From the NCBI RefSeq assembly GCF_002210225.1, contig NZ_MWUJ01000002.1, positions 186,001 through 250,000 of the forward strand: a stretch of DNA of 64,000 nucleotides. The letters are read 5' to 3'. The translations under genes were made by a program, and so were the position numbers. Positions 52,188 through 60,972 of the stretch are shown here, one piece after another. How positions within the stretch are numbered: the stretch's first letter is position 1; each line of letters starts with the position of its first letter. The notes below the pieces were generated by a model, which was not told the DNA's origin, searched no databases, and saw only the letters and a program-made list of their open reading frames with translations. This DNA is from Geofilum rhodophaeum (GTDB taxonomy: Bacteria; Bacteroidota; Bacteroidia; Bacteroidales; Marinilabiliaceae).

Positions 52188-52448
52188 ATGACACTTTCGA
52201 CCTTCCAGGGGGTTTATCAAGAGTATTTGCACTCACGTTTAAGCGTACGCGGCTTTTGCGCCAATCAGGGCTTTGCACCATCCACCTTTTACTGTTTTAA
52301 GCTGCCCACTTTGGGTGACAAGCATACTTCAGTGGCTATAAGCTGGCACGATTTGATGATAATCGTCAAGGCCATTCTTGACGGCCAGAAAATATTTACT
52401 AAGAAGATTAGCTACGCCCAGGCGCATATTAATAAAAACATGATTTAA
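52188..52448 (+). mobile_element. IS66-type accessory protein fragment (OrfA-like helix-turn-helix)
   Basis: MTLSTFQGVYQEYLHSRLSV followed by RGFCANQGFAPSTFYCFKL matches the helix-turn-helix part of the small first protein of IS66 elements (pattern YQEYL-x-SxL-V-x-x-F-C-x-N-x-G-x-x-x-STFY-x-x-K). After residue about 40 the sequence stops resembling it, and no TnpB or TnpC genes follow. No terminal repeats were found. It is a relic, or a domesticated remnant, of an insertion sequence. Confidence 0.55.
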
Positions 52449-52462
52449 TATTGATAAATAAG

Positions 52463-55183
52463 ATGAAAATTTTAAACCTAACTACCCTAATTCTATTAAC
52501 CTCAGTGTTATGCCTTTTTAAAGTAAGTGCACAGGATGTCATTCTTTTTAATATTAACGACTCTATACCCTTGATAAATAAGTGTGTAAGCAGTTCTGAA
52601 AATTACTACTTTGGACTATCCTCCCAACTTATCGGTACTTCCAAACTCAATACTATATCTAGTATATTAATCGTTATCGACGGCATCCCATATCCCGATC
52701 GGACAACAGATGAACTCGATTACACAACTGCTGATTTAAACGACATTGCACAACTGGCCCACATTCCTTTAGAAAGTATTGAAGCTGTTGAGTTGTTGGA
52801 TTACAGTCCCGGTACCCTGCTTTATGGTTCCGATGCCCGGAATGGAGTCTTATCTATTATAACTAAAAATCACTCTTCAAATAAACTTCATGTTAATTAC
52901 AGCTATTCAAATACGTTTAGCAAACAACCTAAAAGTTACGAAATGCTCAGTGGTGATAATTATCCAGTGTTTATGATGGAGGCGTTATTTAATCCCCGAC
53001 GAAATGAACACACAATATATAATCGGGCATTATTGTATGATCCCACCTGGTCAGAATATGAAAATTTCAACAACAATACCAATTGGCAGAACGCCATTAC
53101 TCAATCTGGTTTCAACCAGGAGCACTATTTATCCCTTTCCGGTCAAACCAATAAACTGGGCTACCAATTAGCTGCCGGATATAGCAAAGGAAAAGGAACA
53201 ATGAGGTGGACTTCAAATGAAGAATATTCTATTCACTTGAATTTGAGCTATCAACCAATAGAAATGCTTACAGCAAATTTCAACATCAATTATAGCAATA
53301 TTCAAGCAAATAGTTACAATACATATAGTAGTTTAGATTTATATGAAGGTGCATTGAAAAAGATGCCCAATATGTCGATCTACGATTCTGAAGCAAACGG
53401 GACATTCACTTCTGAATATTATGTTCCAACAATAGAAGCTTTAGTTTACGATGGTAACTATACCAATCCCGTACATTATGCTAATATTTCATCTCAAAAT
53501 GATATTAATAAAATACTAAATCCAACATTCAACTTAGAATTAACCCCGATAAATGGGCTCAAATACAAGCTGGCAACTTCTATCATAAAAAAACAATATG
53601 ATTTAGGATTACATGATCTTCCTATGAATTATGCATACCGTTCAAGTTATAATGGAATCGGTGAGTATGCAACCTATTTATACAAGACCAATACACTATA
53701 CCTTACAAATGCAATAAATTATTATTTAATACAAAACAATTCAAACCAATTAATGCTTTCAGCTACCCACTCAATAAATACTCGGAAATCTGAAACGGAC
53801 TATGAAGCTGTTAATTATGAAGGCAATTATAAATATGGCTCCAATAATCATAACGAATTAAAAAACCAAAACATAACCGGAAGTGTCAATTATTCTGCAT
53901 TAAACAGGTGTTTTGTTAACGTCGGGGTTTATACAGAGGCCTCTAAATCAATTAATTATATTAGCAAATATGAGTCAACTTATTTCGGGAAGGGTTACGC
54001 ACTCAATGCTAAATGGGCTATCTCAAATGAATCTTTTTTTAAACCACTGGACTTTATTGATTATCTTTCAATAGCCGCATCAATCAACAATCATAACATT
54101 CCAATATCAGATGCATTTGATGAGAAACAACAGGATGTCTGTTTTAAGTCCCATCTGCAGCTATTAAACAAGTTCTCCTTTAATGTAAATTACTTCGAAC
54201 GAGAATTAAAAAACCAGGTCATAGATTCGCACTATTTCTTTAAACATAACATCTTAAACAAAGGATGGGAACTTAATACCAAGATTGCATTAATTGACCA
54301 GGAAGATTTTAAGATTGCTGTTTTTGGCCACCTGCACAAAAACACCCTTCAAATAACTGAAGCCAATTACGATTTAAATGATGGTTTTTATTACACCTAC
54401 ACCAATGGAAACTATTTAAAACGCGGTGAATACGACAAAATATACGGGTTTAATTACAATGGTGTTTATCAATACAACGATTATATAGAAGGAACTCAGG
54501 AAAATGCCCCGGTTGCAAGAGATTCTGATGGGAATATAATACTCGATTCCAATGGTAACCCTGCACCAATGATCTTTGCTAAGGGCGTCATAGAATATCA
54601 ATTTTTGGGTGGGGATGCCATTTACGAAGATATAAACCATGATGGTAATATCGATGAAAATGACATCCAACAGATTGGAAATGCGCGACCCAAAATAACC
54701 GGAACAGGAGGCACGTCACTTCAATATAAAGGCTGGTGGTTGGGTGTCTTTTTCAACTTTCGATACGGTAACGACATCGTTAATAGAGCGCGCATGGATT
54801 TAGAAAATATGTACACATACAATAATCAAACAACAGCTGTTAATTACAGGTGGCGAAATGAGGGCGATCAAACCCATATTCCAAGGGCATTATATAAGTA
54901 TGGCTACAACTGGCTTGGCTCCACTCGTTTTGTCGAAGATGGTTCATTCTTTTGTTTGAAAACCATAACACTTAGATACCAGATACCTGAAAAGATTATT
55001 TCAAAACTACACTTGAGCAATCTTTCGTTATACATTACCGGTAAAAACTTGTTCACAATGACCGATTATCAAGGAGCAGACCCCGATATATCTCTTAATA
55101 CCACTTGGGATACTTATGGTTATGATGATAATTATAACGCAGCAACCAAGCAGTGGATATTTGGGATTAATGTCAGCCTGTAA
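52463..55183 (+). CDS. SusC/RagA-like TonB-dependent receptor, orphan
   Basis: A 906-residue outer-membrane protein with signal peptide (MKILNLTTLILLTSVLCLFK, cleavage near VSAQ). The plug has IDGIPYPDRTTDELDY, LESIEAVELLDYSPGTLLYG and NGVLSIITK, matching the SusC plug I-D-G-x-P, D-x-x-S-I-E-V-L and Y-G-x-x-x-x-N-G. The barrel ends with LHLSNLSLYITGKNLFTMTD and YNAATKQWIFGINVSL, the standard C-terminus. It lacks the N-terminal carboxypeptidase-like domain of most SusC and has no SusD partner downstream, so it is an orphan. The gene is strongly AT-rich. Intact, probably acquired by transfer. Confidence 0.88.
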   Translation: MKILNLTTLILLTSVLCLFKVSAQDVILFNINDSIPLINKCVSSSENYYFGLSSQLIGTSKLNTISSILIVIDGIPYPDRTTDELDYTTADLNDIAQLAHIPLESIEAVELLDYSPGTLLYGSDARNGVLSIITKNHSSNKLHVNYSYSNTFSKQPKSYEMLSGDNYPVFMMEALFNPRRNEHTIYNRALLYDPTWSEYENFNNNTNWQNAITQSGFNQEHYLSLSGQTNKLGYQLAAGYSKGKGTMRWTSNEEYSIHLNLSYQPIEMLTANFNINYSNIQANSYNTYSSLDLYEGALKKMPNMSIYDSEANGTFTSEYYVPTIEALVYDGNYTNPVHYANISSQNDINKILNPTFNLELTPINGLKYKLATSIIKKQYDLGLHDLPMNYAYRSSYNGIGEYATYLYKTNTLYLTNAINYYLIQNNSNQLMLSATHSINTRKSETDYEAVNYEGNYKYGSNNHNELKNQNITGSVNYSALNRCFVNVGVYTEASKSINYISKYESTYFGKGYALNAKWAISNESFFKPLDFIDYLSIAASINNHNIPISDAFDEKQQDVCFKSHLQLLNKFSFNVNYFERELKNQVIDSHYFFKHNILNKGWELNTKIALIDQEDFKIAVFGHLHKNTLQITEANYDLNDGFYYTYTNGNYLKRGEYDKIYGFNYNGVYQYNDYIEGTQENAPVARDSDGNIILDSNGNPAPMIFAKGVIEYQFLGGDAIYEDINHDGNIDENDIQQIGNARPKITGTGGTSLQYKGWWLGVFFNFRYGNDIVNRARMDLENMYTYNNQTTAVNYRWRNEGDQTHIPRALYKYGYNWLGSTRFVEDGSFFCLKTITLRYQIPEKIISKLHLSNLSLYITGKNLFTMTDYQGADPDISLNTTWDTYGYDDNYNAATKQWIFGINVSL

Positions 55184-55367
55184 AAAAATGAAAACACCCC
55201 CTAACTGGAAATATAAATAAGGACCAAGCACCTGGTTTTTGTGGGCTTGTTTTCGTAATTTGTGAAAACACTATTGTTAAACAAAACAAGATGCTGTGGC
55301 TGTGCTGATTGTGGTATTGGCATTGCGTAGGACCAGGGATTGATTTAATGGGTTGGACGGTTTTCTA

Positions 55368-55402
55368 ATGGGCGACTGATTTATTGGTCGCCCATGATTT
55401 TT
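55368..55402 (+). terminator. Terminator in repeat copy 1
   Basis: ATGGGCGAC (55368-55376) pairs with GTCGCCCAT (55387-55395), followed by GATTTTTA. The 184 bases between the receptor stop and this hairpin show no gene. The same hairpin ends the MORN-like gene pair at 63799. Confidence 0.75.
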
Positions 55403-55495
55403 ATTGTAATTTGGCCTGAGTATAGTCTTTAGAGTTTCGCCACTATGCTTTTAACTTACGTAACCGATAAGAGCTTTGGACCTTCGGGCGGTTTT
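55381..55495 (+). repeat. Direct repeat, copy 1 (matches 63812-63926)
   Basis: Two blocks are shared with 63812-63926 at identical spacing (offset 8431): TTATTGGTCGCCCATGATTT and, 73 bases after its start, the 36 bases beginning ACTTACGTAACCGATAAGAG. The middle is diverged but has the same length. The second block is the start of a coding region (see next entry), so the repeat is a duplicated terminator-promoter-gene start rather than an inserted element. Confidence 0.8.
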
Positions 55496-55800
55496 TTCGC
55501 ATTCGCTTTACCAATAATTTGTGGGGCTTTATTAAGGTCGGGAAGTGGCAGTACGTGCATCGCAAGATGCAGTTGGGCTTGAGCCATGCCCGCATGGCTT
55601 ACCAGGTACACAGTTTGAGCAACCGAACCATTAGTGTTACGGATCCCGATTGGCGGGTGAATATTTACGACGGTGAGAAAAGCCGCAAGGGGAAAACCAT
55701 TTGCAAGTATAAGAACAGGGAGGATGCCGAGGAGGAGTTGGCCCGATTGAGTGAGCTGCTGAATTTGACCATCCGGAATGAAAAGCTGGCCCTGGGCTAA
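55445..55800 (+). pseudogene. Small membrane-protein gene with its membrane segment deleted
   Basis: Frame 1 from ATG 55445 reads MLLTYVTDKSFGPSGG. In another frame the sequence continues RIRFTNNLWGFIKVGKWQYV, then MQLGLSHARMAYQVHSLSNR to a stop at 55800. Intact homologues, as recalled, start with the same FGPSG phrase, cross the membrane twice and then carry the FTNNLFGFIPxGKW-type part. Here the two meet at GGCGGTTTTTTCGC with the membrane segment missing and the frame shifted. A 78-codon frame from 55567 could still be translated. Confidence 0.55.
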
Positions 55801-55837
55801 AGCAGGTTTGAACAGCACAAATTTAATATGAAGTAAG

Positions 55838-57228
55838 ATGCAGTACAGAAGTGAGAAGGACACCATGGGCGGGGTAAAGGTACCTGCCGATAAGTATTGG
55901 GGCGCACAGACGCAGCGTTCCATACTTAATTTCCCTATTGGACCGGCGGGATCTATGCCGCTCGAAATTGTCCGGGCCTTTGGTTACCTGAAGAAGGCGG
56001 CGGCATTGACCAATATGGAATTGGGGGTACTGCCTAAGGAGAAGGCGGAGTTGATAAGTCGGGCTGCAGATGAGATTATAGCCGGGGAACTGGACGACCA
56101 GTTCCCCTTGGTGGTGTGGCAGACGGGGTCGGGAACGCAATCGAATATGAATTGCAATGAGGTGATTTCGAATCGTGCCCACGTTCTGGCGGGCAACAAG
56201 CTGGGCGAGGGCAGTCCGCTGATTCATCCCAACGACGATGTCAACAAGTCGCAATCGTCGAACGATACTTTTCCTACCGCCATGCATATTGCGGCTTACA
56301 AAATGGTGGTGGAGCACGTGCTTCCTTCGGTTTCTCTGCTTAAAGAAACCCTGCAAAGGAAGTCGGAGGAGATGATGGAGGTGGTTAAAATTGGGCGTAC
56401 CCACTGGATGGATGCGACTCCTTTGCCCTTGGTCAAGAGTTTTCGGGCTATGTGGCGCAACTGGAGCACGGCTTGCGGGCGCTGAAAAACACGCTTCCGC
56501 ACCTTTCGGAGCTGGCTCTGGGGGGAACGGCGGTGGGTACCGGTCTCAACACGCCCAAGGGTTATGCTGAAAAGGTGGCGGCAAAAATTGCGGAACTTAC
56601 CGGCCATCCCTTTGTTTCGGCGCAGAACAAGTTTGAGGCCCTGGCGGCGCACGATGCCATTGTTGAGAGTCACGGTGCCTTAAAGCAGTTGGCGGTGAGT
56701 CTGATGAAGATGGCCAACGATGTGCGTATGCTGGCATCGGGACCGCGGTCGGGTATTGGGGAGATCAACATTCCGGAGAATGAGCCGGGTTCGTCCATAA
56801 TGCCGGGCAAGGTTAATCCCACTCAGGTGGAGGCTTTAACCATGGTGTGTGTGCAGGTGATGGGCAACGATACCACCATTACCATGGCCGGGGCCAACGG
56901 TCATTTTGAGCTGAATGTTTTTAAGCCGGTTATGATCCATGCCTTTTTGCAGTCGGTCCGCCTGTTGGGCGATGCCTGCAGGGCCTTTAACGATAGTTGT
57001 GCGGTGGGCATTACGCCCAACCTTGCGCGTATTTCGGAGCATCTGAACAATTCGCTGATGCTGGTTACTGCGCTCAACACACACATCGGCTACGAGAATG
57101 CGGCCAAAATTGCGAAAAAGGCCCATGCCGAAAACACCACACTGAAGGAGGCGGCTTTGGCGCTGGGGCTCGTTTCGGCGGAGGATTTTGACCGCTGGGT
57201 AGATCCTTCGGCAATGACGGGGCGCTAG
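55838..57228 (+). pseudogene. fumC: Class II fumarate hydratase gene with one-base frameshift
   Basis: The first frame gives [54 protein letters not shown] and [15 protein letters not shown], then loses sense and stops at 56485. From about 56432 the next frame resumes the family with [20 protein letters not shown] and carries [20 protein letters not shown] to the stop at 57228. The break is one missing base in the expected ACC-CTT-GGT of P-L-T-L-G-Q-E, near 56427-56430. The usual Leu (H-L-M-D-A-T) is also Trp in RTHWMDAT. Without correction no full FumC is made; a sequencing error cannot be excluded. Fumarase converts fumarate to malate in the TCA cycle. Confidence 0.85.
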
Positions 57229-57245
57229 GTTTTTAAATTAGGGGG

Positions 57246-57937
57246 CTAGCCCCCTAATTGTGCCCTGGCTCCCTGGATGTGCCTTTCGTCCTGGGTTTCT
57301 ATCGCAAAAAAGCCGTAGGTCAGGGGAGCGGCGGCAGCGCGTTCCACGCTTTGTTCAAAGAGGTGGTCCCAGGTGATTCCGCCCAACTTCTAGTATTCGT
57401 CGATGAGGACCTGGAGGCTGTTTTCGCCAAAGATATTGAGGTGGCCTGCAAAATCGAGGGCGATGTCGCTCATGTGGGCGGTGGTCCAGTCTATGATGCC
57501 GCTGACGGTGCTGTTGGGCTGGGTAAGCACATGTCCCGCATACAAATCGCCGTGGACAAATTTGCTGAAATCGGGCCAAAGGGGGTCCTTGTCGAGCCAT
57601 TTTTTGTAGCGCTTTTCCAGTTCCTCGCCCATGCCCAATTCGGATTTGACGAGTTGCAGGCGGTTGGCAATTTCGCTGCGTATGTCTTCGGGTGTGGCAA
57701 TTTGCCACTTGGGTACCTGCACGCTCAGGTGCTTGCTTACCAGCTCTAAAATGGCTTTTTCGCTGTTGATTTGGGGCCCCATATCGGTCCGTCTGGGAAT
57801 GCGCAGTAGCCATTGCCGACCGCTGGTGTCGGTGGCAAAACCAACTTAAAAATGATGCCCATTTCGTTAAAGTGCATTTGGTCGCTGAGCTGCAAGCCGT
57901 GTTTTGCTGCGAGTTGCTGGATGTCGTTTAGCTTCAT
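57246..57937 (-). pseudogene. Decayed macrolide 2'-phosphotransferase-like gene
   Basis: Reassembled, the gene reads MKLNDIQQLAAKHGLQLSDQ, MGIIFK, then in another frame VGFATDTSGRQWLLRIPRRT, PKWQIATPEDIRSEIANRLQ, FVHGDLYAGHVLTQPNS and GIIDWTTAHMSDIALDFAGH, the HGD-x-x-x-x-x-x and IDW motifs of Mph kinases. Three lesions: a one-base loss after IIFK near 57846; loss of about 65 codons between IATPE and DIRSE, where intact Mph has two T-P-E sites (likely microhomology deletion); and TAG at 57390-57392 inside EY*KLGG, after which the family sequence continues (GITWDHLFEQSVERAAAAPL) to 57246. Such kinases inactivate macrolides; this copy cannot. Confidence 0.7.
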
Positions 57938-57956
57938 TTTTTCTGTGTTTTGGTTT

Positions 57957-58569
57957 TTAATTAAGATCGGGGCCGGCCTGGACCGGGTGCTGCCCCAGGC
58001 GCATGAGCGCCGGGGTGCCAAAGAATAGGAGGCCGGTGAGCATCACCAGGATACCCGAAATGATGAAGGTGTTGGTGATGCCTATCTTCTCGGCAATGAG
58101 TCCCGCAAACAGCAGCCCAATGGTGCTGGGGAGAATGGCAAGACTGTAATAGAGGGAGAAAACGCGACCGAGTTTTTCGGGTGCGACTTCGATTTGCAGG
58201 ATGGTGTTGAAGCAGGCGGCAAAGATGGCCATGGCTATGCCGCCGATGCCGGTGGCAACCACAAACCCAAGAAATTGCCGGGGACTCAGTATGCCGCTGA
58301 CAATGAAGGTGAGGCCCATAAGCAGGGACATGGCGTTGATGAGTACCACCTTTGAGGAGCGCAGTTTAAAGAGACCCAGGGCGCCGCCGCTCAGGAGCAT
58401 TCCAACACCCCAGATGACTTCTACCAGCCCCATTTCCCACTTTCCGCCAAGGTAGTGTTCAATGGTCATTAGGGGAAACATAATGGCTACGGGCATAGCT
58501 CGAGAGCATCGACAGGAATTGTCCGACCCAGATGTAGAGGTAGGTCTGCAGCCATTTTTTGTTTTCCAT
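57957..58569 (-). pseudogene. Decayed MFS macrolide-efflux-like transporter (mef-type)
   Basis: From ATG 58569 the frame gives MENKKWLQTYLYIWVGQFLS and SMLSS, the first helix of Mef-type MFS transporters. The next frame then continues at a later point: MPVAIMFPLMTIEHYLGGKW, VIWGVGMLLSGGALGLFKLR and helices to the stop at 57957. About 200 codons (helices 2-6 and the central loop) are gone and the frame changes at the junction near 58494-58500. It lies 20 bases ahead of the broken Mph-like gene on the same strand, the same tandem order as the mef-mph pairs known from marine bacteria. Confidence 0.68.
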
Positions 58570-58759
58570 GAATAGGATTTGAAGCGTTGATACAACAAAA
58601 ATTGGATGGTGCTGCGAGTCACCATTTGAGTGAAGTTTCCAGCGGTTTTGTGCTGCTTATTGTATCCAGGGCTTGTACATGGTTGCAATTCTTGGTAAGT
58701 GGATAGGGACAAAAGTAAGTACTTTGTTAAAAAAGGACAAGTTTTTATTGCGGATGTCG

Positions 58760-58790
58760 TTGTCCTTAATGGCGGACTGTTGTATCTTTG
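58760..58790 (+). promoter_or_regulatory. Promoter of the gene at 58824
   Basis: TTG (58760-58762), 20-base spacer, TATCTTTG (58783-58790), an exact TAnnTTTG box, 33 bases ahead of the start. Confidence 0.65.
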
Positions 58791-58823
58791 AGCTGTTGGC
58801 TACGATCTGAAAAGGAGGTGGAT

Positions 58824-59129
58824 ATGAAGTGGATACACGACACGAAGGGCTTTGTTCCCTTTGATCCCGATTATTATGGGAACTTAGAAAAATTGCTGGG
58901 ACAGTCCTGCAAAATCAACTATTTTAATGCCGATGGGACGGTGGCCGATGCTTCTGGGCACTTAACGGACTTGGTGCGTCCCGATGGTTTTGCACATTTT
59001 GTGGTGCTGGATGAGGAAGTGGCCCTGCGCAGCGACCGCATCATAACCCTCAACGGCCGACCGGGGCCGGCCTTTGAGGAGTACGATCTTTATGCCTTGC
59101 AATGCCTGACCTGTATGGGTGGCATGTAG
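58824..59129 (+). CDS. Small conserved-looking protein of unknown function
   Basis: A 101-residue cytoplasmic protein, family not recognised. The start at 58824 (MKWIHDTKGFVPFDPDYYGN) follows a good promoter; an in-frame start 36 bases upstream would lie just after the -7 box. The sequence has LGQSCKINYFNADGTVADAS, a beta-rich core RPDGFAHFVVLDEEVALRSD, RIITLNGRPGPAFEEYDLYA, and a C-terminal CLTCMGGM. The C-x-x-C at the end could bind metal or form a disulfide. The regular spacing and own promoter argue for a real gene. It converges with the DsbA-like gene, 13 bases apart. Confidence 0.6.
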   Translation: MKWIHDTKGFVPFDPDYYGNLEKLLGQSCKINYFNADGTVADASGHLTDLVRPDGFAHFVVLDEEVALRSDRIITLNGRPGPAFEEYDLYALQCLTCMGGM

Positions 59130-59142
59130 GGGATTAGCAGCC

Positions 59143-59862
59143 TCAGCTGCAATCCCCATCGGGGGTGCAGGCTGCCCCTTCGATGATGTCCATTTGGAGT
59201 GGATTGTTTTCCTTTTGCCATTCGGCCAGCGTGGTTTGAAGTATCTCCACAAACTTCTCGGGGTCCTGGCCCCCAAATACGGCCAGTTTTCTGTTGAATA
59301 CGAAGAAGGGCACGCCTTTTACACCCACTTGTTTGGCTTCTTCCAGGTCGGCCTGCACCTTACTTTGGTAAGTGCCTTTTTCCAGGGCAGCTTTAAACGC
59401 GACAGGATCTAAATCCATGGCCCGACTCAGTTCCAGAAGGGTTTCCACATCGTTTACGTTTTTGCCTTCGCACAAGTAGGCACGGAACAGGAGTTCTTCT
59501 GCTTCATGCTGCTTTCCTTTCTCTTTGGCAAAGTGTAGCAACTGATGGGCCTTGAAGGTGTTGGCTGGTTTGGCCTTTTCAAAGTCGTAGTCCAGACCAT
59601 ATTCCTTGGCCAGTTGGGTTACATTGCGGTGCTTTTCTTTGGCTTCTTCCAGTGAAATGTTGTAGCGTGCGGCCACCATTTCGTAGGTGCTTTTATTGTA
59701 GTCGTCCGGCAGCTGGGGCTGCAGTTGATAGCTCTTCCAAACAAGCTCCACTTTGTCGCGATCGACAAAGCCCTCCAGGGCTTTTTCCATCCTTCGCTTT
59801 CCGATGTAACAATAGGGACACATCACATCGCTCCAAATCTCTACCTTCATTTTATTTTCCAT
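59143..59862 (-). CDS. FrnE-like DsbA-family oxidoreductase
   Basis: A 239-residue thioredoxin-fold protein. MKVEIWSDVMCPYCYIGKRR holds the active-site CPYC (C15, C18, counting from the MENK start), followed by KSYQLQPQLPDDYN, the helical insert AYLCEGKNVNDVETLLELSR and the cis-Pro strand VKGVPFFVFNRKLAVFGGQD. This is the cytoplasmic DsbA/FrnE branch (polyketide FrnE, Deinococcus FrnE); no signal peptide is present. The C-terminus ACTPDGDC adds a second cysteine pair. Likely a thiol-disulfide exchange role in stress. It stands alone. Confidence 0.9.
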   Translation of the reverse strand: MENKMKVEIWSDVMCPYCYIGKRRMEKALEGFVDRDKVELVWKSYQLQPQLPDDYNKSTYEMVAARYNISLEEAKEKHRNVTQLAKEYGLDYDFEKAKPANTFKAHQLLHFAKEKGKQHEAEELLFRAYLCEGKNVNDVETLLELSRAMDLDPVAFKAALEKGTYQSKVQADLEEAKQVGVKGVPFFVFNRKLAVFGGQDPEKFVEILQTTLAEWQKENNPLQMDIIEGAACTPDGDCS

Positions 59863-60160
59863 GCTATCATTTTTTATTCCATTAGTTTAACGGCAGCCTT
59901 TTGGCAGCTTCCTGTTCATCCCTAACAAGGATGCTCAGGCTTTGTTTAATTGTTCACCTTTCTATGAGGACATCTAAAATTGGTATGCGAATTTTCTAGG
60001 GGAATACTGCTTTAACACTTAAGGTTTTACAAAACAGGATGCGCATCGACTTATCAGTATAATTATTTATGGCAGCGTAAAAAGTTGATTTTTAGTAATT
60101 AGCAGTGTTTTTTATTGCTGGTAAATACTTAAATTGCATGGCTATTTAACCTTAATCTTA

Positions 60161-60955
60161 ATGACAGCGAAACTTTTTATTGGTGCCCAGGAGCGGTGGC
60201 TCAATCACTTGTATTACGAGTATTTTATTCCGGTTGAACCCCATGACCTGAGTTTTGAAAGCGCGGCCGATCCATTTTCTGATGTGGCCAGGCAGCAGGT
60301 GGACTTCTTTTCCAATCCGCGTTTGTATCAGGATTTGGTGCATCCCCTTGAGCGCATTGATTTACCAATAGGCACTCAAGTGGCAGGCGGCTTACTGCAT
60401 CTGAATTTTAATGCCTCGGCCGAAGACGAGTTCTTTTGGGAGTGGTTGTTGATGGGGCATAGGAAGGAGGGTCGCATTGAACTGTACCGTGGCGATAATG
60501 ATTCGGGACTGAAAATAGAGTTTGCCGATTGTTATTGTGTGGGCCTGAGTGAGCGGATGCAGTTTGGAGAGCGCCCCATGCAAATAAACCTGCGTTTGTC
60601 CCCGGCCATTACCCGCAACCGGGGTGTAGGGCATGAAAAATCCTGGAAGGTCAGCAAGACCGGCTCAGAAAGCAAAGTGGCTCAACAAGCTCCGCTTGTA
60701 GAGCATATCGCTTATAATGAGCTCTATGTGGTTGATCAGCAAAACAACCGGATTACTGAAGTCGAAACTGGTATGACAATCGACGTGGTGATGAAAACCA
60801 CGGGCTGTGTAGGTAAAACCATCAGCATAAATTTGAACGATAAGCAGCACGATTATAAATACGATGGCCAGGTTTTGGTTGACGATACACTGAGTGCCTA
60901 CGAGATTAAGCAAAACATTGAGCGCATAACCCTGGAAGTAATTGACCCGCAATAA
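60161..60955 (+). CDS. TssD/Hcp-type tube protein of type VI secretion with a C-terminal extension
   Basis: A 264-residue protein. The start at 60161 (MTAKLFIGAQERWLNHLYYE) fits the family; an earlier TTG adds 9 residues. Residues 1-165 follow the TssD pattern of Bacteroidota T6SS: alternating strands with LLHLNFNASAEDEFFWEWLL (D/E-x-x-F-x-W), IELYRGDNDSGLKIEFADCY, and the end RPMQINLRLSPAITRNRGVG. Residues about 170-264 are an added domain with VEHIAYNELYVVDQQNNRIT, EVETGMTIDVVMKTTGCVGK and TISINLNDKQHDYKYD, resembling the carrier domains that hold effectors. It is 17 bases ahead of the effector-like gene. No T6SS core genes are in the window. Confidence 0.72.
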   Translation: MTAKLFIGAQERWLNHLYYEYFIPVEPHDLSFESAADPFSDVARQQVDFFSNPRLYQDLVHPLERIDLPIGTQVAGGLLHLNFNASAEDEFFWEWLLMGHRKEGRIELYRGDNDSGLKIEFADCYCVGLSERMQFGERPMQINLRLSPAITRNRGVGHEKSWKVSKTGSESKVAQQAPLVEHIAYNELYVVDQQNNRITEVETGMTIDVVMKTTGCVGKTISINLNDKQHDYKYDGQVLVDDTLSAYEIKQNIERITLEVIDPQ

Positions 60956-60972
60956 ACCCTTAACCCATCATC

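Noticed and set aside
52188-52448. A complete IS66 element
   Set aside because: Only the first part of the small accessory protein is present; no transposase gene and no terminal inverted repeats were found.
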